NCBI RefSeq assembly: GCF_900129005.1
Contig: NZ_FQUN01000017.1
Span: 62,001 to 126,000 of the forward strand
Reading direction: 5' to 3'
Length of the DNA stretch: 64,000 bases
Origin: Leeuwenhoekiella marinoflava DSM 3653
GTDB taxonomy: Bacteria; Bacteroidota; Bacteroidia; Flavobacteriales; Flavobacteriaceae
Shown here: positions 27,201 through 34,392 of the stretch, in pieces
Numbering within the stretch: the first letter of the stretch is position 1
Layout of the letters: each line of letters opens with the position of its first letter
The notes under the pieces: model-generated
Databases searched by the model: none
What the model was told of the DNA's origin: nothing
What the model saw: the letters and a program-made list of their open reading frames with translations, nothing else
Translations under genes and position numbers: made by a program

Positions 27201-27502
27201 TCACTGGTTATAGGCAAGGTTTTGGACTTAAAACCAAGAGTGGAAATCACTAAATTGTTGCTTGGGTTTTTGATTTTAATTGCAAAGTTTCCGTCAAAAT
27301 CAGCAACAACGCCGGTAATGGTTCTTTTTTCGTTGTCTTGCTCTATAACTGTAGCACCAGGTATTGGCTGGTTGGAGCTTTCGTCTATTACGGTTCCTCT
27401 TATCACAATCTCTCCTTGTTGTGCAGCGGCGGAAGAACCGGTAAGCACAAGAGTAGTGATAAATGAGAGCGCATAAATAAAATGGGTAATTTTATGTATC
27501 AT
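24245..27502 (-). CDS. SusC/RagA TonB-dependent outer-membrane transporter
   Basis: A 1085-residue protein. After a signal peptide ending SSAAAQ there is a carboxypeptidase-like domain (about 32-115, GTVIDESSNQPIPGATVIEQD ... NNLVISTLGFKSK), a linker with DELDEVMITVEKP, a plug (about 140-270, ALQGRMPGVDIVANSGDPGAGMQIRIRGTSS, NPLIVVDGMPYE, VLKDAAATAMWGARAAAGVLVINTKRG) and a long barrel ending in RRISIGLSTRF. The terminal phenylalanine fits barrel assembly. It lies 6 bases after the 743-residue FAS1 gene and directly before its susD, so translation is probably coupled. Confidence 0.96.
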   Translation of the reverse strand: MIHKITHFIYALSFITTLVLTGSSAAAQQGEIVIRGTVIDESSNQPIPGATVIEQDNEKRTITGVVADFDGNFAIKIKNPSNNLVISTLGFKSKTLPITSDRQLTISLVPDIDELDEVMITVEKPTESGLLNIAERNQTTSVVTVKASDIETTQAASIDEALQGRMPGVDIVANSGDPGAGMQIRIRGTSSISGSSNPLIVVDGMPYETEVPSGFNFGTADAQGYAALLNIAPTDIESISVLKDAAATAMWGARAAAGVLVINTKRGSVGEPKISYTFRGTYSRLPKTIPMLNGDQYSQLIPEAFMNRNGVPLNTLANKEFQYDPQEVYFFKNYGNNTDWVAAATQTGLTGEHNLSLQGGGEKARYFTSVGYYDSKGVTKGTGYQRINGRLNLDYVVSDRIRFKTDISYTHSNTDSNYENILGEAYTKMPNMSVFEYNERGQLTPNYFTPAQNIQGLYPGTFNPLAMAEYASNEQTGERIVPHFNLNVELIPNRLISTFDLQFDFNSTKTKSFLPQIATGRPITETVVNRVSDSDVDITSVTSKTNFIYTPDLGEDHSLQTILSLQTNDYRYESQNALTSNTASSFLTDPSVPSRTQNSDLALDSRSLQSRNVAGLINAQYSLLDRYILNVGVRADGNSKFGPGNRYAMFPSFSGRWRISGEPFMEDYDWIDDLSIRASYGKSGGVPRDDYGYFSNYTNFNTQYLGYTGVYPSNIQLTNLKWETLTGKNLGFNLQLFNRRVILDVDFYQNRTEDLIFRNLDLTSVSGYNNIDRNVGTIDNQGWEVGLYTTPYKSDKWRVEFNFNISHNQNVIREISEFFPNESGNVTENGQFKRFLQVDNPFGSFYGYRFLGVYADQDATQARDANGNVITGPNGQIVNMRFNYPNTDYVFQPGDAKYEDINKDGNIDSRDVVYLGNSNPKFTGGFGPTVTFDNQFKLLMFFTYRLDFDVINGTNMRTTNMYNWDNQSTAVLSRWRNPGDQTDIPRAINGAGYNWLGSDRYVEDASFLRLRSVTFSYDFGKKFLKDLKIDDARVYITADNLFTFTKYLGQDPEVRLPGGDPFDISIDYSRTPPTRRISIGLSTRF

Positions 27503-27508
27503 ATTTAT

Positions 27509-29740
27509 TTATTCGGTAAATGAAAGATAATTGTCTATTAGGTGTATTAAAGATCGGTCTGCTAGGTTGTTGCTGGCGGAAGGAATAAAGTTGGCAACCC
27601 TTTCATTCTCATCAGTTACAGTTAAACTACCCGGAGACGTCTCAAAATCTAGAAAGGTAGCGTTGCCTAGCTCATCTTTAAGGAGTGTTGAGTATTGCCC
27701 GGTAACTTTTCCGTCATCTGAAATAATACGATCGGCTATGATGTGAAATCTTATAAAGTTGGCAACCTGTTCCTGACCTTCAAATTCACTAGGAGAAAAG
27801 TTGGGCGCTCCGGTATCTGTTGCCGGTAATACGCCATCGTCTACTGCCTGTTGAATTGCGTCGTTATCTGGTATTATAAAGGTGTATCTGCTTCCTAAGG
27901 TAACGATTGAGATGGTACTTCCATCTGGGTTATAGAATTGTGAATTTTCTAGATACCTAAAGAAGTAATCATAACCCGAGTTAGGTTCTTCTGCGAGGCG
28001 TTTTAAGTCTAACCCTGGAGCTTCTTCACTAAACTCGAGTAGATTGTCTGTAAAATAAACGATTCCATTATTTTGAGTTTCAGAGCCAGTAATATTTACC
28101 ACATTGCCTAGGACTTCATTTCCTGCAGCATATACCGTATTGTTGTCATATTTAATGTATTCACCAGGTAACTCATTGTCTCCGGTTCTGATGATTCCCG
28201 ATCCCGATAGGTTGTCAAGTTCGTCATTTGGAGTTAAGACGATGTGGTTGTATAGTATGCGTAGTGCACGTTGCTTAGCGATATTCCCCGTTACAATGTT
28301 TCCATTCTCAGGAGACTCATAAACCCATTCAGAACGGTCTATATTGTAATCGTAGCCAAGGTTTCTAAGTACTTCATCAGACATCATAAAAAGCGTCCAA
28401 CGTCGATTAATATTACTTATAAGATTGCGATACCCATCTGGGTCATTTAATAATCGAGTCATTAAGGTATAGGCAGGATCTAAATAAGGCGAGGTGTAAA
28501 CGCTATAGAAGTAGTTTGAAGGTTGTACCTTATTGGTCCCGTAGAAAAACCCATTGCTCAATTGTTGAGCATCTATGATTTCTGAATCAAAGTCAAATCT
28601 AGGTTCTTCTTCTAAGCCGTTAACGGTGGCTTGAAATCGAGAAGGCCATACACTGTTGGGCCACATATGTGCATTATAAAGATCTTCGTATATATATTTT
28701 GGTAACTGGTCTAAAGAAGGGTAATTCTTAAGAAGTACTTCGTTTATAAATTCTTGGAACACCGCATTTTCAGGAGCAAATATGGTGTAGCCGTTGGCCT
28801 GCCCATCATTATCCATTTCCTTTAAAAAGTTTTCATTGGTAGGAGAAAAGGGTAAGGCTTGATCATAAACTTTAATATATACATCATCAGTGTTTCCGGT
28901 GAAATTGTAATAACTGTTAGAAGCTTCCTCATTTCTTACATAAGTCACGAGATTGTCTCCAAGAAGTTGATAAAAAAGGCTGTACTGTGACGTTTGAGAG
29001 ATGTAATCATCTAGATTTTTTGGAGGAAGTAAAACCTTATCCGTTTCGTGAATAATGCCATTCTCAGCGACAATATTTGTGTCTATTGCCTGCGCTTGCA
29101 TGATATTAAGAGGTGAAAGTGTATTGTTAGGGTAGAAGAAGTTATAATCATAAGCTCCATAACCTCTGGCATTTAAAAACTCATCAGCAAAATATGTTAT
29201 GTATTTATTGTTATTGTCTCCAGATACATAGTAGTTTGTTCCGTCAGTATTGTTACGATTTGAGCCAATAACAACTCTTTCTTGTCCATCAATATTTTGA
29301 GTTTTAAAGCCGTCGTAGTATGCAGTTCTTCTTTTAAAGGCAGCGTTTTCTACCCATCCGCCTGATGATTGATAATCAGGAAGTCGCTCTGTTCTAAAAG
29401 CATTGTAAATAAGACCGTATTTAACAATTTGGCCAGCTAAAGTAGAATCTATATCATCAATACTTGAAAAACCCTTTTCTTGAAGGAAAGCATTGAATGC
29501 TTCATCGTTAGGAGCAAACATGGTCCAGTAACCTGATTTCCCTAAAATATCTGCATAACCAGCTTTATCAATAGTTTGTAAGAGCATACTAAAGTTTCCT
29601 TTTTCTCTTAATATTTGATAAACAGGTTCCTCCAGATTTTCTGGTCTTCCATAGTATTCATCAAATTCCTTTTTGCTGCAAGATGCGAAAACGATTGCGA
29701 TAAAATAAAATGATAAAATTAGGAGTATTTTTTTATTCAT
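27509..29740 (-). CDS. FAS1 domain lipoprotein with about four FAS1-like domains, first gene of the minus-strand operon
   Basis: A 743-residue lipoprotein (lipobox VFASC, then SKKEFDEYYGRPENL). Repeated FAS1 hallmarks are seen: GYADILGKSGYWTMFAPNDEAFNAFL (about 60-85) closing with NGIIHETDKVLLP (about 230); GYTIFAPENAVFQEFI (about 320); WTLFMMSDEVLRNLGY (about 450) closing with NGIVYFTDNLLEF; and YTFIIPDNDAIQQAV (about 630) closing with SLIHLIDNYLSF at the C terminus. It is the first gene of the operon and the largest of three FAS1 proteins. Being co-transcribed ahead of susC, it likely acts on the cell surface with the transporter. Role inferred. Confidence 0.88.
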   Translation of the reverse strand: MNKKILLILSFYFIAIVFASCSKKEFDEYYGRPENLEEPVYQILREKGNFSMLLQTIDKAGYADILGKSGYWTMFAPNDEAFNAFLQEKGFSSIDDIDSTLAGQIVKYGLIYNAFRTERLPDYQSSGGWVENAAFKRRTAYYDGFKTQNIDGQERVVIGSNRNNTDGTNYYVSGDNNNKYITYFADEFLNARGYGAYDYNFFYPNNTLSPLNIMQAQAIDTNIVAENGIIHETDKVLLPPKNLDDYISQTSQYSLFYQLLGDNLVTYVRNEEASNSYYNFTGNTDDVYIKVYDQALPFSPTNENFLKEMDNDGQANGYTIFAPENAVFQEFINEVLLKNYPSLDQLPKYIYEDLYNAHMWPNSVWPSRFQATVNGLEEEPRFDFDSEIIDAQQLSNGFFYGTNKVQPSNYFYSVYTSPYLDPAYTLMTRLLNDPDGYRNLISNINRRWTLFMMSDEVLRNLGYDYNIDRSEWVYESPENGNIVTGNIAKQRALRILYNHIVLTPNDELDNLSGSGIIRTGDNELPGEYIKYDNNTVYAAGNEVLGNVVNITGSETQNNGIVYFTDNLLEFSEEAPGLDLKRLAEEPNSGYDYFFRYLENSQFYNPDGSTISIVTLGSRYTFIIPDNDAIQQAVDDGVLPATDTGAPNFSPSEFEGQEQVANFIRFHIIADRIISDDGKVTGQYSTLLKDELGNATFLDFETSPGSLTVTDENERVANFIPSASNNLADRSLIHLIDNYLSFTE

Positions 29741-29787
29741 TATTTTTTCGGTTAATTAGTTAGTTTATTTAATACTCTCTCTAAAAT

Positions 29788-29801
29788 CTCAAACGATTGC
29801 G
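29788..29801 (-). promoter_or_regulatory. LacI-type operator site, FAS1 operon side
   Basis: On the minus strand CGCAATCGTTTGAG, with an intact GCAATCG half and a degenerate second half. It lies about 50 bases before the FAS1 start codon and directly after a CTTCTTTG box, repeating the geometry of the GH105 and GH28 promoters. Confidence 0.5.
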
Positions 29802-29905
29802 CAAAGAAGAAAGATTATTTCAAGAAAGCACAGTTTATAGTAATGTGGTTAATACAATAAAACAAGAGAAGCTAAGGTTTGAATTTTTTATTTTTAAACC
29901 AATTG

Positions 29906-29919
29906 CGAAAACGATTGCA
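29906..29919 (-). promoter_or_regulatory. LacI-type operator site, upstream copy
   Basis: On the minus strand TGCAATCGTTTTCG: a perfect left half of TGCAATCGATTGCA and a weaker right half. A 13-of-14 copy (CGCAATCGTTTTCG) occurs in the first codons of the FAS1 gene at 29686-29699, so the sites flank the promoter area. Confidence 0.5.
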
Positions 29920-30023
29920 ATCAGTTTGTTTTAAATTTAATTTTTTAAACAAATACTTCAGACAAGAGCTAAACGTTAAAATTATTAACACTCAAATTTA
30001 TAGGGATATTAAATTATGAGTAT

Positions 30024-30043
30024 CCTGTACTAACCTGCTTTGT
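30024..30043 (+). repeat. 20-bp repeat copy C
   Basis: Begins CCTGTACTAACCTG; 13 of the first 14 bases match copy A at 12155. Copies A and C enclose about 17.9 kb that holds the whole FAS1/SusCD block. Confidence 0.35.
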
Positions 30044-30141
30044 ATTTTGCTAAATCAATTAAGTAGAGATAGTTATGATTAGTCAAATTCTTATCAAGTA
30101 TTATAAATACTGGTATTTATGTAGATTTTATTTTTTTATTA

Positions 30142-30172
30142 AAAAGCTAAAAAAAAATACTTTTTAGCTTTT
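30142..30172. terminator. Hairpin in the divergent spacer, terminator-like
   Basis: AAAAGCTAAAAA and TTTTTAGCTTTT pair perfectly around a 7-base loop. It has few G-C pairs. It lies between the two divergent promoters where no known transcript should cross, so it may insulate them, end a short RNA, or be the remains of a lost gene's terminator. Confidence 0.4.
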
Positions 30173-30238
30173 ACGTTTAGTCTTTAGTAGATCATTTTGT
30201 TAAAAATTAGTACCCTTAGTAATTCTTTTAGATTTTAT

Positions 30239-30283
30239 TTTGATTATTTGAAAGGGAATACTAAGTTTGTGTAATCGATTGCA
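30239..30283 (+). promoter_or_regulatory. Promoter and operator of the GH105 operon
   Basis: TTTG (30239-30242), 19 bases, TAAGTTTG (30262-30269), matching the Bacteroidota -33/-7 consensus, followed with no gap by the palindrome TGTAATCGATTGCA (30270-30283). A repressor bound here would cover the transcription start. Exactly the same spacing occurs before GH28. A weaker site GAAAATCGTTTTCG follows at 30301, before the ATG at 30336. Confidence 0.8.
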
Positions 30284-30335
30284 TTCTTGTTTTTTTATAT
30301 GAAAATCGTTTTCGTAAAATCAATTCCAATTAATA

Positions 30336-31556
30336 ATGAATATTTCACGCTTTTTTAAAATTACCTTTCTTGTTGTTTTGATAATAGTTGTGTCAGCTTG
30401 TAAGAATGAAACCAAAACAGCTGGAGCAAAAGAAACAGAATCTCAGGACCTGGCTTCAGAAAAATGGTTTGTACAAATGGCTCAGTCTATAATGTTACGA
30501 TACCCTGAGTCTTATCAGATTGATGGTCGTGATACGGCAAAATGGGATTATGTTCATGGTTTAGTCCTTAAGAGTTTTATCGACTTATATGAGATGACAA
30601 GTGATTCAGTGTATTTTGATTATGTTGAAGGATACGCTGATCGATTGGTACAAGAGGATGGTTCAATCACAACTTATAAGTTAGAGGATTACAATATAGA
30701 TATGATTAATGCGGGTAAAATTCTTTTTCCGGTTTATGAAATAACAAAAGAAGAGAAGTATAAAAGAGCAATGCAATTATTAGATAAGCAGCTTAAAGAA
30801 CATCCGCGTACCTCAGAGGGTGGTTTTTGGCATAAAAAGCGGTATCCGTATCAAATGTGGTTAGACGGTCTGTACATGGGGGCACCATATTATGCTGAGT
30901 ACACTTCGTCTTTTGAAGAAGGCAAGGGTTTAGATGACGTTGCTAAACAATTTGAATTGATTCAAAAACATGCGATAGATCCTGAGAGTCAATTATTATA
31001 TCACGCTTGGGATGAAAGTAAAGAACAAAAATGGGCAGATCAAGAGACTGGTGTTTCGCCTAATTTTTGGTCAAGATCTTTAGGTTGGTATGCTATGGCT
31101 CTGGTTGATGTACTAGATTATTTCCCTGAAGATCATCCAAAAAGAGTAGAGCTGATTCAGTATTTAAACCAACTGGCAGATGCTTTAATTCCGTATCAAG
31201 ATGAAACAGGTTTATGGTATCAAGTTCCTACATTAGGAGATAAAGAGGGTAATTATTTAGAAGCATCTGGCAGTTCCATGTTTGCATATGCCTTTGCAAA
31301 AGGAGTGAATAAAGGCTATCTTGATGCGGCTTATAAAGATGTAGCCAATAAGGCCTTTGATGGACTTACCCAAGAACTTATTCAGCGTAACGAGGATGGG
31401 ACAATAACTTTAACTCAGGTTTGTGCAGTAGCAGGTTTAGGAGGGGACCCTTATCGAGACGGTTCTTATGAGTATTACATCAATGAGCGTAAAAAAGATA
31501 ATGATCCTAAGGGTACCGGTCCATTTATAATGGCTGCAATACAATTAGATCGCTAA
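30336..31556 (+). CDS. GH105 unsaturated rhamnogalacturonyl/galacturonyl hydrolase, lipoprotein
   Basis: A 406-residue lipoprotein (lipobox VVSAC) with the (alpha/alpha)6-barrel sequence pattern of GH105. The family removes the 4,5-unsaturated uronic acid that lyases leave at the non-reducing end of pectic fragments. The proposed general-acid aspartate D177 lies in YPYQMWLDGLYMGAPYYAEY, and D122 in NIDMINAGK matches the second conserved acidic site. A typical N-terminal helix pair (WDYVHGLVLKSFIDLYE) precedes. Lipidation puts it in the periplasm or on the surface. It opens the operon behind the LacI-type operator. Specificity for rhamnogalacturonan or galacturonan fragments cannot be decided from sequence. 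Confidence 0.92.
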   Translation: MNISRFFKITFLVVLIIVVSACKNETKTAGAKETESQDLASEKWFVQMAQSIMLRYPESYQIDGRDTAKWDYVHGLVLKSFIDLYEMTSDSVYFDYVEGYADRLVQEDGSITTYKLEDYNIDMINAGKILFPVYEITKEEKYKRAMQLLDKQLKEHPRTSEGGFWHKKRYPYQMWLDGLYMGAPYYAEYTSSFEEGKGLDDVAKQFELIQKHAIDPESQLLYHAWDESKEQKWADQETGVSPNFWSRSLGWYAMALVDVLDYFPEDHPKRVELIQYLNQLADALIPYQDETGLWYQVPTLGDKEGNYLEASGSSMFAYAFAKGVNKGYLDAAYKDVANKAFDGLTQELIQRNEDGTITLTQVCAVAGLGGDPYRDGSYEYYINERKKDNDPKGTGPFIMAAIQLDR

Positions 31557-31571
31557 CGCAACAAAAAATTA

Positions 31572-32579
31572 ATGATGAATTCCAAAATTATTTTAGGAGC
31601 CTTTGCTCTAACTACGTTATTAGCTTGTAAAGAAAAACAAGACAAGAATGTTGTTGAAGAAATTATTGAAGTAGAAGAAGTTCAACCTGCTACTTACACA
31701 GAAATATCTGTTAAAAAGGGAGGGAGCTGGAAAGAAGATACTCGAGAGTATATTGATGGAAGCTTTGTAAATGTAGAAGAGATGGAAGTGCCTGAGCAAC
31801 ATACTGACCACTCTTGGTACATAAGATATGAAGGTCCGGGTTGGGAAAATAAACAAACCGCTTATCGTTTGTATCTAGACTGGAGAAATGCAATAGATAT
31901 TTTTGGTAAAAAAGTAGATACACTGGTTTTGCCATTTGTAGGAACAGATGGTTTTGACTCATACCATAATGATGCGCCTTGGGGACAAGATATTTTAAAA
32001 GCAGGTAAATCTATGGGTATAGGAGGTTATGGTCGTTTTACAGGAGATACCATAGCTCACTTTGACGAAGTTAAAAAAACTCTAGTTGAGATCGATAATT
32101 CTGCTGAAAACTCTAGTGTAACTATAGATTATAAAGGTTGGAAGACTGGCGATGTAACAACAGATTTAAAATCGGTTATCAGTATTTTTCCGGAAGATCG
32201 TTTCTTAAAAGCTGAATTAACACCCAGTGTTTCTTTTGATGGTTTAGCTACAGGAATCGTAAAGTTTGATGACATTCCATTAATGAAAGAAACGAGTGAG
32301 AATGGAGACTGGGCGTATATAGCGACTTATGGAGTGCAAACTTTAGCAGGGGAAAATGATAAGTTGGGTATGGCGATTTTTTATAAGACAGATCAGGCTA
32401 AAGCAGTTGAAGGACCATACGATCACTTGGTTGTATTCAACCCATCAACAGAAAAACAGACTTATTATATTAATAGCGCTTGGGATCAAGAAAAAGATGG
32501 TATTAAAACCGAAGAAGCTTTTAAGCAAGATTTACAGACCAAGTTGTCAGAATTAGATAACAACGGCAAGTTAGAATAA
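31572..32579 (+). CDS. DUF4861 lipoprotein (short form)
   Basis: A 335-residue lipoprotein (lipobox TLLAC) following GH105 by 15 bases. It has the DUF4861 motifs GPGWENKQTAYRLYLDWRNAIDIFGKK and WGQDILKAGKSMGIGGYG, in the same order as the 435-residue paralogue, but lacks that protein's N-terminal extra domain. An acidic EEIIEVEEVQ linker follows the lipobox. Co-transcription with GH105 under a common operator ties the family to pectic uronate fragments. No activity is claimed. Confidence 0.86.
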   Translation: MMNSKIILGAFALTTLLACKEKQDKNVVEEIIEVEEVQPATYTEISVKKGGSWKEDTREYIDGSFVNVEEMEVPEQHTDHSWYIRYEGPGWENKQTAYRLYLDWRNAIDIFGKKVDTLVLPFVGTDGFDSYHNDAPWGQDILKAGKSMGIGGYGRFTGDTIAHFDEVKKTLVEIDNSAENSSVTIDYKGWKTGDVTTDLKSVISIFPEDRFLKAELTPSVSFDGLATGIVKFDDIPLMKETSENGDWAYIATYGVQTLAGENDKLGMAIFYKTDQAKAVEGPYDHLVVFNPSTEKQTYYINSAWDQEKDGIKTEEAFKQDLQTKLSELDNNGKLE

Positions 32580-32666
32580 ACAATACCATACAGTACAGGA
32601 TAAGCTTTAGAAAGGAGCTCTTTAAATTTGAGTTCGATTCCTAATTTGAATAAAATGGTTTTGGAA

Positions 32667-32712
32667 TTTTAAAATGTAAATTTTACATTTTAAAACAGGA
32701 GTCGTAAGTTTG
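32667..32712 (+). promoter_or_regulatory. Promoter of the kduI operon under a 29-bp palindrome
   Basis: Two exact 14-base arms, TTTTAAAATGTAAA (32667-32680) and TTTACATTTTAAAA (32682-32695), with one T between. The right arm overlaps TTTA (32682-32685), the expected -33 element, 19 bases before the -7 box TAAGTTTG (32705-32712). The palindrome differs completely from the LacI-type operator, so a second regulator is likely. No gene for it is in the window. Confidence 0.72.
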
Positions 32713-32756
32713 AGAAGTACCATTTTAAAATATTTATCCAAAAAAACATATCAAAA

Positions 32757-33590
32757 ATGACAAAGTCAGAATTTAGATACGCACATCATCCAGAAGATGT
32801 AAAAAAATATACTACCAGTGAATTACGAGAGCATTTCTTGATTCCTGAGTTATTTGTAAAAAATGAGATCAACCTTACTTATACCATGTATGATCGCTAT
32901 ATCGCAGGTGGAGCATTTCCTGTAGATAAAGCTTTGAAGCTAGAAGCTATTGATGAGCTTAAGGCTGAAAACTTTTTAGACCGTCGTGAATTAGGTGTGA
33001 TCAATGTTGGCGGAAAAGGTAAAGTGATTGTTGATGGAGAGACTTACGAACTAGGCCACCGTGAAGCTATTTATGTAGGTAGAGGAGTTAAAGATGTTGT
33101 TTTTGAAGCAACTGAAGAGCAACCGTATTTTTATATCAATTCAGCTCCGGCTCACAAATCATATCCTACTAAAAAGGTTACTAAGGCTGATGCAGAAGTT
33201 GTAGAATTAGGTGATACAAAAACTTCTAACAAGCGTGTGATAAATAAATTACTCGTGAATAGTGTTGTTGAAACGTGCCAGCTTCAAATGGGAATGACAG
33301 AGCTTCAGGAAGGAAATGTATGGAATACTATGCCTCCCCACACACACGAGCGCCGTATGGAAGTTTACTTTTATTTTGATCTGGAAGAAGGTCAGTCTAT
33401 TAGTCACTTTATGGGGCAGCCACACGAAACACGTCATATTTTCATGAAAAATCATCAGGCTGTAATTTCTCCTGAATGGTCTATTCACGCTGGTGCAGGT
33501 ACTTCAAACTACACGTTTATTTGGGGTATGGCCGGAGAGAATCTAGACTATGGTGATATGGATAAAGTAACTCCAGACGAATTAAAATAA
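32757..33590 (+). CDS. kduI: 5-dehydro-4-deoxy-D-glucuronate isomerase
   Basis: A 277-residue cupin-fold isomerase. It turns 4-deoxy-5-keto-uronate (DKI), made from unsaturated uronates, into 2,5-diketo-3-deoxygluconate (DKII) in the cytoplasm. The metal ligands are H195, H197 and E202 in PPHTHERRME and H244 in WSIHAGAG, one residue off the E. coli numbering. The length equals the family norm. It is the first gene behind its own palindrome-covered promoter and is followed after 8 bases by kduD, the next pathway step. Confidence 0.97.
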   Translation: MTKSEFRYAHHPEDVKKYTTSELREHFLIPELFVKNEINLTYTMYDRYIAGGAFPVDKALKLEAIDELKAENFLDRRELGVINVGGKGKVIVDGETYELGHREAIYVGRGVKDVVFEATEEQPYFYINSAPAHKSYPTKKVTKADAEVVELGDTKTSNKRVINKLLVNSVVETCQLQMGMTELQEGNVWNTMPPHTHERRMEVYFYFDLEEGQSISHFMGQPHETRHIFMKNHQAVISPEWSIHAGAGTSNYTFIWGMAGENLDYGDMDKVTPDELK

Positions 33591-33598
33591 GAAGTAGG

Positions 33599-34360
33599 AT
33601 GAGTTTGTTTAGTTTAGAAGGAAAAACAGCATTAGTTACCGGTTGTAAACGTGGTATTGGTTTCGCAATGGCGGAAGCTTTAGCAGAAGCCGGTGCTAAT
33701 ATTCTTGGGGTTTCAGCATCATTAGAAACTTCAGGATCAGCTATAGAAAAAGCAGTAGAAGCCACTGGGAAATCTTTTAAAGGTTATCAGTGTGATTTTT
33801 CAGATCGCAAATCGCTTTATGCTTTTATTGAAAAAGTAAAATCAGAAAATCTAACCATAGATATTCTAGTGAATAACGCAGGTACAATTTTACGTGCACC
33901 GGCGGCAGAGCACAGCGATGAATATTGGGATAAAGTGATTGAAGTTAATCAAAATGCTCAGTTTATTTTAAGTCGTGAACTTGGCAAAGAAATGATTAAA
34001 AGAGGTAATGGTAAAGTGATATTTACAGCGTCTCTTTTAACTTTTCAAGGCGGAATCACAGTTCCTGGGTATGCAGCTTCTAAAGGAGCAATAGGGCAGT
34101 TGACTATGGCGTTGTCAAATGAATGGGCCGGAAAAGGTGTGCAAGTAAATGCTATCGCTCCGGGTTATATCGCAACAGATAATACCGAAGCTTTACGGGA
34201 TGATCCTGATCGAAGTTCTTCTATTCTTGCCAGAATTCCGGCAGGTAGATGGGGTAAACCTGAAGATTTTAAAGGTCCAATTACATTTTTAGCTTCTAAA
34301 GCTAGTGATTATATGAGTGGGACTGTTATGACCGTAGATGGTGGTTGGATGGGTAGATAA
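33599..34360 (+). CDS. kduD: 2-dehydro-3-deoxy-D-gluconate 5-dehydrogenase (SDR family)
   Basis: A 253-residue short-chain dehydrogenase. It reduces DKII to 2-keto-3-deoxygluconate (KDG). The cofactor loop is TGCKRGIG (14-21), then NNAG (92-95). The catalytic set is S145, Y158 and K162 (GYAASKGA). It ends with the usual GTVMTVDGGWMGR. It directly follows kduI, which fixes the assignment among the many SDR enzymes. Confidence 0.95.
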   Translation: MSLFSLEGKTALVTGCKRGIGFAMAEALAEAGANILGVSASLETSGSAIEKAVEATGKSFKGYQCDFSDRKSLYAFIEKVKSENLTIDILVNNAGTILRAPAAEHSDEYWDKVIEVNQNAQFILSRELGKEMIKRGNGKVIFTASLLTFQGGITVPGYAASKGAIGQLTMALSNEWAGKGVQVNAIAPGYIATDNTEALRDDPDRSSSILARIPAGRWGKPEDFKGPITFLASKASDYMSGTVMTVDGGWMGR

Positions 34361-34392
34361 TAAATCTACAAAGCATAAAATAGAATAATATT

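Larger units (their letters stand above)
29741..30335. promoter_or_regulatory. Divergent control region between the FAS1/SusCD operon and the GH105 operon
   Basis: A 595-bp gene-free, very A+T-rich spacer between divergent operons. It contains LacI-type operator sites on both sides (29788, 29906, 30270 and a weaker one at 30301), a -33/-7 promoter for the plus-strand operon and a 12-bp hairpin in the middle. The minus-strand promoter is less clear: a CTTCTTTG box directly before the 29788 site is the best candidate but lacks the TA of the consensus. Confidence 0.7.

Noticed and set aside
27105-27476. 123-codon plus-strand frame
   Set aside because: Antisense to the N-terminal domain of a well-supported SusC; no start signals.
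32667-32695. 29-bp palindrome as terminator of the DUF4861 gene
   Set aside because: Stem has almost no G-C pairs and overlaps the -33 element of a good promoter; operator is the better reading.
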